Shown here piece by piece: positions 11,080 to 22,185 of a stretch of 64,000 nucleotides of DNA. The first letter of the stretch is position 1; each line of letters begins with the position of its first letter. A program made the position numbers and the translations under genes. Origin of the DNA: Macrosoma leucophasiata (taxonomy: Eukaryota > Arthropoda > Insecta > Lepidoptera > Hedylidae). The stretch is from contig JAWQUS010000032.1 in NCBI GenBank assembly GCA_036365455.1, positions 11,664,001 through 11,728,000 of the forward strand, given 5' to 3'. The notes beneath the pieces were generated by a model. It did no database searches and was not told where the DNA came from. It was given only the letters and a program-made list of their open reading frames with translations.

Positions 11080-12153
11080 TGTTGCCAAGAAAATTAATAT
11101 TATTACATTTAAGCACATTACGTCCTTAAAAAGAGCAGTTTGTGAGGATCTTAGGTCAATTCAGGTAATTTATGAAGAACAGACGTTGAAAATTATGGAA
11201 GAACATCCCGGTTGTAATGACGTACCGTCTTTTAAATCAATAAAAGACACTTTGTACCGTACTCGCAAAAAGTTCCTGAATACAGACGTATTGAAGCATT
11301 CCTCAAGTTCAACCGTCAGAATACCGCATTGCCTTGGTGAAGAGTTTTTGATTTGTGAAGATGGCGACATGGAAAAAATAGTAGTATTCGCAACAAAATT
11401 AGCAAAAAAATCGTAAAACGTTTTAAGTCCTTGTATGCAGATGTGACATTTTATGCAGCACCTGCTCCTTTCTATCAATTGTATGTCGTACATGTAGACC
11501 TGAATTCGAATACTTCTACAACTAATGTAATACCCGTAATTTATGGACTTCTTCCCAATAAAACTATGGAAACTTACAAGCGTTTTTACCGTATTATGCA
11601 AGAAAAACTGGGTATAACAATAGAACATTTTAAATCTGATTATGAATTGGCACAAATGAACGCGGTTCGAATTGTATATCCAAGTGCTAACATTGGCTGT
11701 TACCGCCAATACAATGCAGCTATATGGAAGCAGTCCAAAAAATTGAAAGTGCTCAACACTAGTGAAGGACGCAAGATAACAAGATTATGTTCAATATTAC
11801 CTTTGGTGCCAGCTCCATCTATTCCAGAAGCATGGCGGTATATTGTAAGTAAGACCCCCAATACCCCTGAAATGCGTGATTTTCAAAGATATGTTGAAAA
11901 ACAGTGGTATCCCAGAATGGTACCAGAGGTACTAAGCTGTGCAGGGCAACAACATCGAACGACGAATGCACTTGAAGGCTGGCACCATCGTTTTAATGTT
12001 CGGTTGCCAAAAAAATGTGGCCTGTATTTATTTATTTACAAACTGAGAAAAGAAAGCCGCTTCTGGGATAATCGAATTAAAGAAAGTCTATGTGGTACAT
12101 ACCGTGGACAAAGAAGACCGAAAGATTTATTTTTTGACAAAGAATACTTTTGA
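11080..12153 (+). pseudogene. MULE-type transposase, frameshifted
   Basis: The reading frame resumes after the LINE and runs to 11416, then continues in another frame from about 11404 to a TGA ending at 12153. The change falls in a run of seven A (11404-11410), consistent with a one-base indel. The second part matches MULE transposases: LYADVTFYAAPAPFYQLY holds the first catalytic Asp (family form usually DGTF), HFKSDYELA the second, and TTNALEGWHHRFN is the conserved C-terminal block with a Glu. The family GC.FH motif reads GCYRQ here, so a conserved His is lost. Such elements cut and paste themselves. This one is disabled by LINE insertion, frameshift and motif decay. Confidence 0.72.
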
Positions 12154-12539
12154 TAAAATTTACTCGTCAATCATTGACATTAAGCAAATTAATGCACAAA
12201 ATATTTTTTCTTCAACTTTATAAAAAAAATTGTTTTGTTCCTTACAACTAAATTTTTAAGACATATATTTGATATTTCATACTGTTAAAATTGAATAAAA
12301 ATTGCAAACTGATTTATATTTTAAGTACACATTTTCGAACGGAAGATATATTTCTTACAGCTTAATCACTATCTCTATCTATCACTTCACTTCATTATCA
12401 CTATCACTATCACTACATTACCTATTTTCTCTGTCTGTATGTATGTGCTAATCTCGAAAGGTTGTGAACTGATTTTGTTCCTGTTTGAAGTGTGGTGAGT
12501 CGCCAGTTTTTGTAAAACTGGCTGTCCCGAACCTTCGTA
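12154..12539. other. no gene recognised downstream of MULE
   Basis: AT-rich sequence with a CTATCACTATCACT short tandem repeat near 12395-12418. It may include the 3' end of the MULE element; no terminal inverted repeat was identified. Confidence 0.4.
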
Positions 12540-12555
12540 TCGCCTAAGCGACCTT

Positions 12556-13341
12556 TTTTTTTTTTTTTTTTTTTTTTACGCGGGGAAACCCTCATGGGCA
12601 CCCGCCGTCTAGGGGAAACGACGGCGGGTAGTGTGAGACTCGTACTCACTAAAACCCCGCGGTGTTCCGACTCTTCCGCCATCAGTGGCGGGGTCACGGG
12701 AACGCTTACGCACACATCCGCGACCCCGCCGGCGGCTGCTCGTCTCCGAGCCCTCCGCAGGTTGAGCTCTTTGGCTCCAACCAACACTAGTGGCGTGCGG
12801 AACACGTGCACGCCACCCAGCTTGGGACCTATCTCCATTTGGGCGACGGACATCCCCTAGTCCGATACCCAAAGGTCCCTGCCCCGACCACTCACAACGC
12901 CAGGCGTCCCAAGACGCCCGGGTGGAGGAGTCCAGGGGCACTCTGTCCGGCCCCGGGGGAGCGGGAGTGACAGGGATGAACTGACCTTCAACCGCCCCCC
13001 CGCGGCCCCACCACGTCCCTACCGAGCGGCGGGACCACCGCTAGGCGGCTGGGGATAGGGTGCAGGGCAACGACACACCCATACACCTCCTCCCCAGCCG
13101 CCTCCCCACCACGTCCCCATCTTACGGCGGGACAACCGCTAGGCGGCTGGGGATAGGGTGCAGGGCAACGATACACCCGTACACCTCTTCCCCAGCCGTC
13201 TCCTCACCACAGCAGCGAGTGGCGGGCAGAGCCACGCCAAACGCCGCCCCCTCTCTGGGTTCCTCTTGGCTTCTCCGGTGTGAGGCCAACCACCGGGTAC
13301 TGAGCCCCCCCGCCACGACAAGGCGGAAACCCTCGGGGGGG
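12556..13341 (-). mobile_element. GC-rich poly(A)-tailed retroelement with 16-bp target duplication
   Basis: The island TCGCCTAAGCGACCTT occurs at 12540-12555 and again at 13342-13357. On the - strand the 786-bp insert ends in about 24 A (T-run from 12556). This is the structure of a retroposed element. The insert is strongly GC-rich against AT-rich flanks and holds a direct duplication with a 98-bp period (GCTAGGCGGCTGGGGATAGG at 13040 and 13138). Some arginine-rich open stretches exist on the - strand, but no domain was recognised. It may be the 5'-truncated end of a LINE or a SINE. Confidence 0.8.
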
Positions 13342-13442
13342 TCGCCTAAGCGACCTTACCCGTTCCCGTCTAACTTCTACGACTTCGTTTTTAATAAAGA
13401 TTTGGTTACTGATATTTTGTTTATTATTATTTATTTATTATT

Positions 13443-14215
13443 ATTATTATGTCTCTCGTCAGCACGGGATCCAATTTGAACCCCGGACTTTTGTCAGGCT
13501 TGCGCGGGAACATGGGGGGTCCAACACGTTGAGGCCCTTTCGAGAATTTTGATTTACTTTGTAATGGGTTATATTCGGCGGGACCTCTCTCTGGCTGCAT
13601 CAATAGTTAATACAGACACAGACAGACCCCGCAGAATATAATGGGACTATTGTAATGATAAGTGATTCGCCAAACTTTGGGCTATGTAGGTGAACTGGGG
13701 GGACTAGCTGGCTGGGCCTATGGGGTGAGATCCGGCACCTGGCTATATTCAATATCTCACATTATCGAATCCTACTTTAGGCAGGTGGTGACTCGCCTCT
13801 CCTTGGTGGGCCTCCCAAACAGCCAACCCGATGGTCGACGGGGCGCAACACTGTTGAGAGAGGCTGGGGGTGTCGAGAGGTGTGGCCCCGGTTTCACCAT
13901 CACGAGCGAGTAATCTCGAGCTCGGAGCGGGCTTCCCCGCTATTATGCCTTTAGACACTTCCACCCCCGAGTGTATGGCTCTTCCAGAAATTTAGACAAC
14001 AGCCTATTATCTAAATTTCTGCAAATGCCATACCTCTAGCGCCCCACTCTGACCGGCCAATGAAGGCAAGCCATAGGTGAGAGACCTGATGCTCTGTCCG
14101 GCCGTACCTCTGTGTGGCGGACGAGGCGGAGCCCAGTTCTCTCGGAGGAACTCGAGATGATGGTAGGGGGTGGTGTCTCTACTCACCAACAGCTCGCCAC
14201 AAGCTGCTCTGCCCC
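13443..14215 (-). repeat. 780-bp dispersed repeat family A, copy 1
   Basis: It is nearly the same as 44572-45343 (constant offset about 31126, few differences). A fragment in the opposite direction is at 19790-19975 and a decayed one at 52975-53130. TTA/AAT microsatellites occur at both ends. The 19.8-kb copy ends with an AAT tail, which suggests a LINE 3' region. No conserved protein seen. Confidence 0.7.
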
Positions 14216-14559
14216 CTTATTATTATTCCACTTATTTTTTTTTTTAACTTATTAAATGTTTTTTACATATATATGTATAAAAATAAACAAATATATATAA
14301 AAAATTAAAAAATAGTGTGCCGCCCACAGCGGGAGCAGGGTCCAAGCTGCCGATGGTTAGGGACACAGAGACAGGAACCTCCTTACTATGCGTGCCGTGC
14401 CTAGGAGTACTGCTTTCTGTATCAAACCCTTGATCCATCCACCTAGCGAGAGCCTCTTGAGATGTTGGTCGAGGCTCTTCGCTATGGTCGAGGCTCTTCG
14501 CTCTTCTAATTATTATTATAATATGTTGTTTATTTTACCCTGCATTAGGCCTACTTTTT

Positions 14560-14845
14560 TTTATGTTATGCAAGTGGCAAACTAGCATGCAGTTCACATT
14601 GATGTTAAGTGATGACTGCAGCCTATAGACACCCACACAAAGACCGAGGTCAAAATGCAGATGCGTTACCACTCCTGAGGCCTAAGGTGTTATGCCTCTG
14701 TGCCGGAAATTACAGCGCCGTACATTACCACCTGACCGGAACACGATAGTGCTGAACACTACCATTTAGCGGCAAGTATATAAGGTAATGCGGTGGTGCC
14801 TACGCCCGCGAGCTCAGTCACTGGTGCTCTACCACTAGTTATAAA
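14560..14845 (-). repeat. SINE-like family S1 copy
   Basis: The - strand starts near GGTAGAGC, passes GGGCGTAGGCACCACC, CCGGCACAGAGGCATAACAC and ATCAATGTGAACTGCATGCT, and ends in a short A-rich tail. At least eight further full or partial copies occur in the window (27640, 31800, 32110, 32400, 37610, 48180, 48950 and 15510). Copy number and tail fit a SINE; the head only weakly resembles a tRNA A box. Confidence 0.7.
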
Positions 14846-14859
14846 CTTAATAATACAGA

Positions 14860-15190
14860 GAAAATAATTTTGTGAATGACGTTCTTTTTTTTTATAATTT
14901 GAAATTGCATCGCTATTACGCATATTGCCAGTGTCGAGTAAAGCAGCGTACGCAAAATAAGTAACTTTTCTGGTTGATTTTTTACACCTTGTGTCTGAAA
15001 ATCCCAAATATCTTACGGAACTCTATTTTTTCCTAAATAAAATATAGCCTTTGTTACCCGTGGTTAATGTAGCTTTCGAATAGTGAAAGAATTTTTAAAA
15101 TCGGTCCAGTAGCTATTGAGTGTATTCAATACAAACAAACAAACAAACGAACAAACAAAAAAATATTACCTCTTTATAATATTAGTTTAG
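14860..15190 (-). repeat. Helitron-like 5' end fragment
   Basis: The - strand begins near 15190 with ATCTAAACTAATATTATAAA, then GAGG and a TTTG/TTCG-rich microsatellite, a start shared by many lepidopteran Helitron-like elements. It continues with the block GCTACTGGACCGATTTTAAA. No Rep/helicase coding seen. Confidence 0.5.
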
Positions 15191-15430
15191 ATAACTCAAA
15201 AATACACCAAGAAAATGAAATAAAATAAGAGCCACACGCATCCTTCAAGCTTCCCGCCAAAAACTCCCGAAAGACTTTCTGCGAAAGTGACTTTTTGCGA
15301 AAATGACTTTCTGAAAAAATGACCTTTTGCGAAAATGACTTTCTGCGAAAGTGACCTTTTGCGAAAATGACTTTCTGCGAAAGTGACCAATTTTTTCGAG
15401 ATGACGATTTGCGAAAGTGACGTTCTGCGT
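15189..15430 (-). repeat. inverted copy of the GCAGAAAGTCA tandem array
   Basis: Alternating GACTTTCTGCGAAAGTGAC and TTTTGCGAAAATGAC units are the reverse complement of the array at 10058-10235. The left flank (15189-15262) recurs at 56085-56155 without the array. Confidence 0.65.
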
Positions 15431-15504
15431 CAAAACCTTTTAAATTAATCGGATTAACTTTGACTCTGGTAACGTATTTTTCGTCCTCTTTGTTTTCATG
15501 ATTT

Positions 15505-15640
15505 TTTTTTAATGTTATGAAGTGGCTAACAAGCATACAGTTTACATTGATGGTTAGTAATACTGTAGCCGATAAACACATTTAAGAACCTATGAGGCCT
15601 AAGATATTATACCTTTGTGCCGGAAATTATAGGGCCATTA
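15505..15640 (-). repeat. partial SINE-like family S1 copy
   Basis: Contains diverged GGCTAACAAGCATACAGTTT and TGTGCCGGAAATTATAGGGC blocks of family S1. Confidence 0.6.
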
Positions 15641-15734
15641 ATTAAATATGTGTTGGGTTTGACATTTTAAAATAAATAGTCAGTGATAAGTCAGTGAGTT
15701 GGAATACGTAATTATAATACGAGCATTACGTAAC

Positions 15735-16040
15735 GTAACTTTACGCCTGTAGTCCCCGAAGGGGTAGGCAGAGGTAAATGCATGCATTCAAGTATACATG
15801 CAAACACCCACGATTCGCCGGTAACGTTTTTGGCACATGTAACCGGTGGCGAGCCTGTTGCCATCTCCGGGCATATTACCAAACTCCGAAGTACTGGGAA
15901 ACTTCCAGAAAATGGAATAATCCCAATAAATCCAGAGATAAAGGATTTAAAACCTTTATCTCTGATAGAATCTCGGGAATCGAACCCGGAACCCCCAGTG
16001 TAGTAGTAGTGGCCTGCTACCACTAGGCTACCGAGGCAGT
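15735..16040 (-). repeat. tRNA-derived SINE (family S2)
   Basis: The - strand begins with a tRNA-like head: GCCTCGGTAGCCTAGTGGTA contains a pol III A-box-like segment, and GGGTTCGATTCCC is a B box. The body shared with copies at 31083-31360 and 57685-57935 follows and ends near TACCCCTTCGGGGACTACAG. The head does not form a closed tRNA acceptor stem and has a SINE body attached, so it is not a tRNA gene. Confidence 0.82.
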
Positions 16041-16044
16041 TCAT

Positions 16045-17320
16045 TATTCTTCTTCATAAAACATTTTCCATGCAAATAATTTAGTAGTGGTTTGGAATAT
16101 ATTCCAATGTAAACTGTATCTACGCTTATTTACTACTTCAGTATCAACTCATTCATACAGCTGAATTATAACTTAGTGGTCATCTGTTACCCGATGATTT
16201 TAATTTGGTTTTCCTATAGGTCTATTAATTTCAATCGTCTGGACAACATTATTGTTGACTCGTCTGGCTTTGCTGATTAGTGGAAATAAGTCAACGGTTA
16301 ACTTACAGAGTTTACTATGAAGCAACGAATGTCTAATGTAACAGCTTAGTGGCCCTAAAGCTACTTGAACGATAATCGTGACCAATGGCTTATCGACTTC
16401 AAAAGTACTTGGGTCAAGTTCGGAATACTTAATTGAAAAATTCATTAATCCGAGTATGAAGTAAATTGATTTCTTGTTTTTTTTTTATATTGCATCATAC
16501 TCTTTATTAAATTGACCAAGTTTCTATTCCAAGTACAAGGAACGTATGTTGTAGACACGGCTGTGCCTTCCTCATCAGAAAATTTATCAAGTCAACCAAT
16601 CAGTTTACCACTTAATCAGTTTAACTGTCCTCAAAAAAGTTATCAAGTGATTAAATTAAATTTTAAATGTTATTGATTTATTAGTACCTGTAATAGTAAT
16701 GGCAACCCATTATACGTCACACTGCTGGGCACGAGTCTCTCCCCTTTTTGGGGGGAGGCTGTAATAGTAAACGGGGGTACTTATCCTTTTTTACCCATTT
16801 TATCCGAGTTTTTAATTCTATTTAATTTTTATTGAATAAGTTTTATTCAGACACCATTATCAGACAGATCATAAATGTATCACATATCTATTTACATTTT
16901 AAATTCTGATTTTACATCTCTGTTCTATCTACGCTAGTATGGACTGGTGTAGGTCAATATCATTCGTTCTAAATCGTAGAACTATTGCGACTTCATTTTA
17001 TTCGATTATAGCCGCACAGACTTCATGATAATCAAATCAACATATTTATTCAATCGATACGCATTCGCCATTCGATTGCTTCAAATAGTATTTACAGTGA
17101 CTGCATCGTAGTTTATATGTGTAAGTGGGTCATTCATAAAGTGACCATCAATGTTGTTATTCAAAACGGGACATAATAACAGAAACGTTAAGGGGTACGG
17201 TGGAAGTGGGAGGGGCGGTTCAGCGTGGGAAATGAGTTACAGAATCAGAATCAAAAATTAATTTATTCATTTAGGGTGACAGGCACCTCTTATGACACGT
17301 CAAAAACAAACAAAATAAAT
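16045..17320. other. no gene recognised
   Basis: AT-rich sequence. A fragment of repeat family B (GGCAACCCATTATACGTCAC) occurs at 16697-16760. Nothing coding was seen on either strand. Confidence 0.45.
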
Positions 17321-18005
17321 TAATAGTCCAAGAGGAATCAGCGCATGAGTACCGAAAACTATTCCACCTCAATTTTTTTATGCGATCCTCTTTAAATTGT
17401 CCTACTGATGATATAAATGCATGTTGCCATGGGGCAACCCCGTGCCATATTGTTTAAACTGAAATTGTTTAAACAATTGCAAGGAATTGTTATTTTTCAT
17501 AATTATTTATATAAATATTATTGATTCCAAAAAATGTTCAAATACCGTTTTATATTATTATTAATATACTTAAAGGTAAGCGGCGCGTACTTGTGAGCGC
17601 GTGAAATTAACAATTATAAAACAGGTATAAATAATAAAAATTTTAAGAGTCTCTATTAAGAATATTATTAACTATTGTATAAAGAATTTAAAAAAATATT
17701 ATTTATATTTAATTTTTTTTTAATATATTTTTCATGGGTCAAAAGTACCCAAATTTGATATTTTTCGAACCTTTAAAAATTCATATCTCTAAAAATATTA
17801 ACTTTATTGTGAAAAGTCATAGGACTTTTTTTATTCGTATTTCAATAAAGAATATAAAAAAAAATCAGCTTAAACAATATGGCACGGGGTTGCCCCATGG
17901 CAACATGCATTTATATCATCAGTAGGACAATTTAAAGAGGATCGCATAAAAAAATTGAGGTGGAATAGTTTTCGGAACTCATGCGCCGATTCCTCCTGGA
18001 CTATA
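17321..18005. mobile_element. fold-back element with about 140-bp terminal inverted repeats
   Basis: The left arm at 17321-17462 and right arm at 17868-18005 are near-perfect reverse complements. Both include GGCACGGGGTTGCCCCATGG or its complement and a block ending AGTCC at the outer edge. The 400-bp centre is AT-rich without a coding frame. The outer ends TAGTCC/GGACTA sit next to TA dinucleotides. The shape fits a MITE or fold-back transposon. Confidence 0.7.
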
Positions 18006-18132
18006 AAGTGAATAACAATTGATATACATGTGAAACAAGATAAAAAATATATGTACAATACCCTCAAAACATTGATGCCATTGAGTGAAGTTTAACTAAC
18101 TGCGTAAACTTTGTCCGTCTCTAAGGATGAGA

Positions 18133-18327
18133 TACACAGACCGGACTACGACTTCACTTTCAGCAAAGTTCGCTTAGAACTGTCAAATCTCGTTCTTTAT
18201 TGACAGTTCTAAAAATGCTTTGCTGAAAGTAAAGAAGTACGCTTAAAACTGTCAAAACTCATTATTTATTGACAGGTCTAATCCCTAAGCATACTTTGCT
18301 GAAAGTAAAGTAATAGTGCGGTCTGTG
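18133..18327. mobile_element. short MITE with ACAGACCGxACTA termini
   Basis: Both ends carry inverted CACAGACCG...CTTTCAGCAAAG blocks and internal TTGACAGTTCT/TTTATTGACAG segments. One-ended relics of the same family lie at about 41038-41095, 28045-28075 and 63605-63640. Confidence 0.6.
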
Positions 18328-18536
18328 AATGTTACCCTTTGCTCGCGACGATCATACAGAGGAGAAAGAAAGTGAATTTCAATGTTGGCCTAATGGGAGC
18401 GAACTACTGCCACATTCTACTCCTGGCGTATTCCTTCTATACGATACAATCGTCTTCTCCGCTGCGACTTGTAATTTACTTCACGGATTCATATAAGTTT
18501 TGCGCATTCTGTACTAGCGGCCATCTGTATCTTCTT

Positions 18537-18885
18537 TTTTTTTAAATTTTTTTTATGTCAAAGGATTGACAGACAAGCAGACGGGCCACCTGATGGAAAG
18601 TGGTTACCGTCGCCTATGAACATTTGCAACATCAGAGGAGTTGCCAACGCGCTGACAGCCCTGAAGGACTCTTTTGACGCCAGTTTTGAAGAACCCCATA
18701 TTGTAGCGCCGGGGGAACACCTCTGAGGGAAGTTCGTTCCACAATTTGCACGTTCTGGCCAGAAATGAACGCGCGAATCGGACTGTTGAGCATTTCCAAG
18801 TATCCAGTTTGTGCGGGTGGAACTTCTCTCTTCGGCGGGTGGTGCGATGTAGTAATGTAGACGATGGCACCAGATCGAACAGTTC
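18537..18885 (-). mobile_element. Jockey-like LINE 3' fragment
   Basis: The - strand encodes the C-terminal end of a non-LTR polymerase: HRTTRRREKF, HPHKLDTWKCSTVRF, LARTCKLWNELPSEVFP and GVANVHRRR-like blocks. A poly(A)-like tail follows (T-run at about 18537-18555). Sister fragments are at 40470-40750 and 50600-51110. Confidence 0.72.
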
Positions 18886-19789
18886 ATCAGATTTATATCA
18901 TTTTGATTTTGTATACCTATATGTAAAAGGTTCTTTCTATTTTTTTACAATTATTTTGTTACAATGGCAGAAAATGCAAGGATAATATAATCAGAAGTAA
19001 CTCCCATTGGACAACGCGGTCGATACCATCGATCAATGTCGTTTTGCTGTTTATTTCTGTTCTTCTATTTATTCTATACAATTTTGGTGATTTTTTTAAC
19101 CTGAAAACGGGATAATTCCGCGACCCTAAAGGTTTTCACGGGGACACGGCGCTGCAGAAAAACGGGACTGACCCGTTCAAGATGGGACGTATGGTCACTT
19201 TAGTCATTCATTGCCGCAATGAATGGCGCAGGGAAATGCAGTTAAGTAATTATTCGTGCAGTTAGTTTTTATATGAAATATTGAATGACCCCTTTGTTTG
19301 CGTTTCGATATAGCCGTTCTATTTAATTATAATTTAAATCGTCAATGTTAAGTGTAGTGTTGCCAGGTCCGATTTGTTTTAAATCGGGACTGTAGGTAAA
19401 ATAAATCGGGACCCAGGGGTAAAAATTGGTACAGTAAAAAGCAAGCCAATTAATTTATTAATTTTTATCTAAAGCCTCGGGACCCAAAGATGATTGATCT
19501 TTAGACAGGCTTTTGTCTAGCAGTGGACGTCTATCAGTTAAGGTAATGACGATGATTGATTTATCGGGACATTTACCGCGACAAACCGCGCAAATTGGGA
19601 CACCTGGCAACACTAGTTGTAAGTGCAATAAACGCGGGATGAGTAAATTCATTATTTGATTGCGTTAGCATACCATACGGGCACGAGCGAATTTTAAATG
19701 TTCAAAGCAAAATGGGAAGGTAAAATCGACTTCTGGCAGGATTCCAGCCTATATCCTCCAGATCAATACTTACAGATAACTTACATATG

Positions 19790-19975
19790 CTGTAAGGTCA
19801 GCAGCATTAACTATTGATGCAGGCAGAGAGAAAACCCGCCGAATATAACCCTTACAAAGTAGATCAAAATTCTCGAAAGGGCCTCTACGTGTTGGACCCC
19901 CCATGTCCCCGCCCAAGCCTGACAAAGGTCCGGGGTTCAAATTGGACCCCGTGCTGACGAGAGATAAATAATAAT
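19790..19975 (+). repeat. repeat family A fragment with AAT tail
   Basis: Reverse complement of the first 180 bp of 13443-14215, ending GACGAGAGATAAATAATAAT. The tail suggests this end is the 3' end of the family. Confidence 0.65.
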
Positions 19976-20130
19976 AATGGCAACCCATTATACGTCCCAC
20001 TGCTGGACATCCCACGAGTCTCTCCCCTTTTTGGGAGGATGTCTGGCTTACTCCACCACGTGCACCTGTGTGCGTAGCACGTAGAGAATACCAAACGTCG
20101 CCCATAAGAGGTGAGGAGGTTGGGTGAGGC
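19976..20130 (+). repeat. repeat family B fragment
   Basis: Shares GGCAACCCATTATACGTCCC and CACGAGTCTCTCCCCTTTTT with copies at 44225-44565 (-) and 49297-49625 (+). Confidence 0.6.
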
Positions 20131-20970
20131 GGGGAAATCGGGCGGGACGTTGAAGTGTCAATTCTATCCGTAGTACTCGTATTAATACATATTCTCTGCA
20201 TGAACGGTGCCCAAAAGCCAGTTTAATGTGCGAGATAAATCCACATGAATAGATTTACGGGTTCGTATTTTATCGATGGGATTCAATCTGAAACCTGTTT
20301 TAAATTGTTGGCTACACTTTCATTAGCGGATTCTCCGGCGGTGCATCGGCACGCGGCTTTTTGCAATCGCGGGAACTTGACGGGTTTCAACACCGTTCCT
20401 ACTACTGTTATGTTTTTTGTCTTATTGAAACCGAGAGTCGTTTTGAAAGTATTCGACGAGATTGGAAATTTGTAATTCCAAAAATATTGTATGTAATTTT
20501 GTTATTGATTAATGAACGAATAAACATTTTGTTTTCCGCTAAGCCGGGTCATAAACAGTTCATACACACAAAAAAACAAGATTAAATAAAATTAAAATAA
20601 AGTAACACAAAATAAAAAAACTCAAACCAGAGGTTATAAAGTGTTAAAATAAAGATCTAAATAAACTAAAGAAAGCAATCTAATTACCTAACTATTTAAC
20701 TATAATAATGATTATGTGTCTCACGGTTGCGCCAAAAAGGTCTCCAGTACATCATAATATCATTAATATCACACAAAGTGACTGGGACTATTCAAACGAA
20801 TTAATCACGAGATTACTGATGAGCGACAATACTGCAAGTACTCCAACGTATAAATTATCATCGGTTGTATCAGTTCCGATCAAACCAGTCACTCTATTTA
20901 TTCATTCAACCGTGTATTTCAGATTGCTATTATTTGCCATGTACAAGTCATTCTTATCTTTTGTTCGCAG

Positions 20971-22185
20971 GTTCGACGATCTTTGAAATTGCGGGGCAAG
21001 CGCAAGGAGAAAGAAAAGCTGCCCTCTGGCATCACAGCTGACTACACCGCGTCATTGTTCGCCCACCTCGAACATGACTCAAACTACTCTAATTACCCAC
21101 TTATATCTACCTCGGGCTCCAATTCTAATCTCAGTGATGAAAACAACCATTTATCTCCAAATTATCCCGCCACCCACACTTGGAACAAAAAGGATGCAGT
21201 ATTGCAATCAGATAGTTCGGAAACATCTTTAAATTCATTGAACAATCCCAATAACGCCAACAGTAGCCCTCGGCAAGCACCAAATCTACCTCCAATACCA
21301 CCGCGACCACCAAAACGAGGAATATTGAAAGGTCCACGTTTAAGCAATACTAGTTCTAATTCCCAAGAAAGTAATGTTCAAATTGCTGATACAGTTGATT
21401 ACATAAATGGACAAGATCCAAATGTACTCGCAAGGAATACTCAGCAAAACGAACTTATATCGTATGGCATCCCACCGTCTAAGAGCACATCATCCAGCGA
21501 TGATATGCAACACGTTCAAAACTTTACCAAAAAAGTAATCCACAGTCCTGTGGAGAATCAATATAAAAACTACAAAAACAACTCAAATCCGTCAATCACA
21601 ACGCAAGACGTCGACGACATACCAAAGACTAATGGTAACAGTTATCTTGGCGTAACTTCCACGTCGCCGAGCGCGGACTCTTTAACTGACACGACGACTA
21701 ATTCCTCATTCGCCACACCACCATTTTCTACATCACCCGTAGGCGAATCTCAGGGCTTCCACAGATGGTCTAGAACCAGTACATTCGAAGACGTATATTT
21801 ACCGCTGCCATCGTTAACTCCATTACATCTTCCTAAACCTAGAATTTTGAATATACAGCGACAAAAAGCTCCAAGAAATGATTTTGGCTTCAGCCTACGA
21901 CGGGCAATGGTTCAGGAGAGAGTCTTTATTGGCGACGTTAAGGCTCACGAAGAAAACGGTCTTCCTAATGGTGAGAATAAGTGCAACGGGAATAATATAC
22001 TCGTGTCAAAGTTGAGTTACAAGCCTGTTATTCTTGCTGAACCTGGATCTTACCCGGGAGCGAGCGAAACTGGTCTGCTCCCTGGGGATAGACTCATCGA
22101 AGTTAACGGTGTGAATGTTGAAGGCAAGAGTCGAGAGGAAGTAATCGATCTCATCAAGGGCAGCCAAGATTCTGTCACTATTAAG
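20971..22185 (+). CDS. Myo18: myosin XVIII-like N-terminal exon with PDZ domain (partial gene)
   Basis: A 405-codon exon bounded by an acceptor (pyrimidine-rich TTCTTATCTTTTGTTCGCAG ending at 20970) and a donor (AAG/GTGAGT at 22185/22186), phase 0 at both ends. It opens with a basic Lys/Glu-rich segment (LKLRGKRKEKEK), then LPSGITADYTASLFAHLE. A long Ser/Asn-rich linker holds a proline-rich PPIPPRPPKRGILKG. The PDZ domain spans about residues 291-405: the carboxylate-binding loop is DFGFSLRR, and LLPGDRLIEVNG precedes the last helix. A KE-rich region before a PDZ domain, followed by a motor, is the layout of myosin XVIIIa, an actin-associated myosin with little motor activity. The identification rests on this layout and remembered similarity. 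The motor domain is not in the window. Confidence 0.72.

Noticed and set aside
13060..13479. coding regions within the GC-rich retroelement
   Set aside because: Open frames exist on both strands because GC-rich DNA has few stops; none shows a domain and the 98-bp duplication disrupts them equally.
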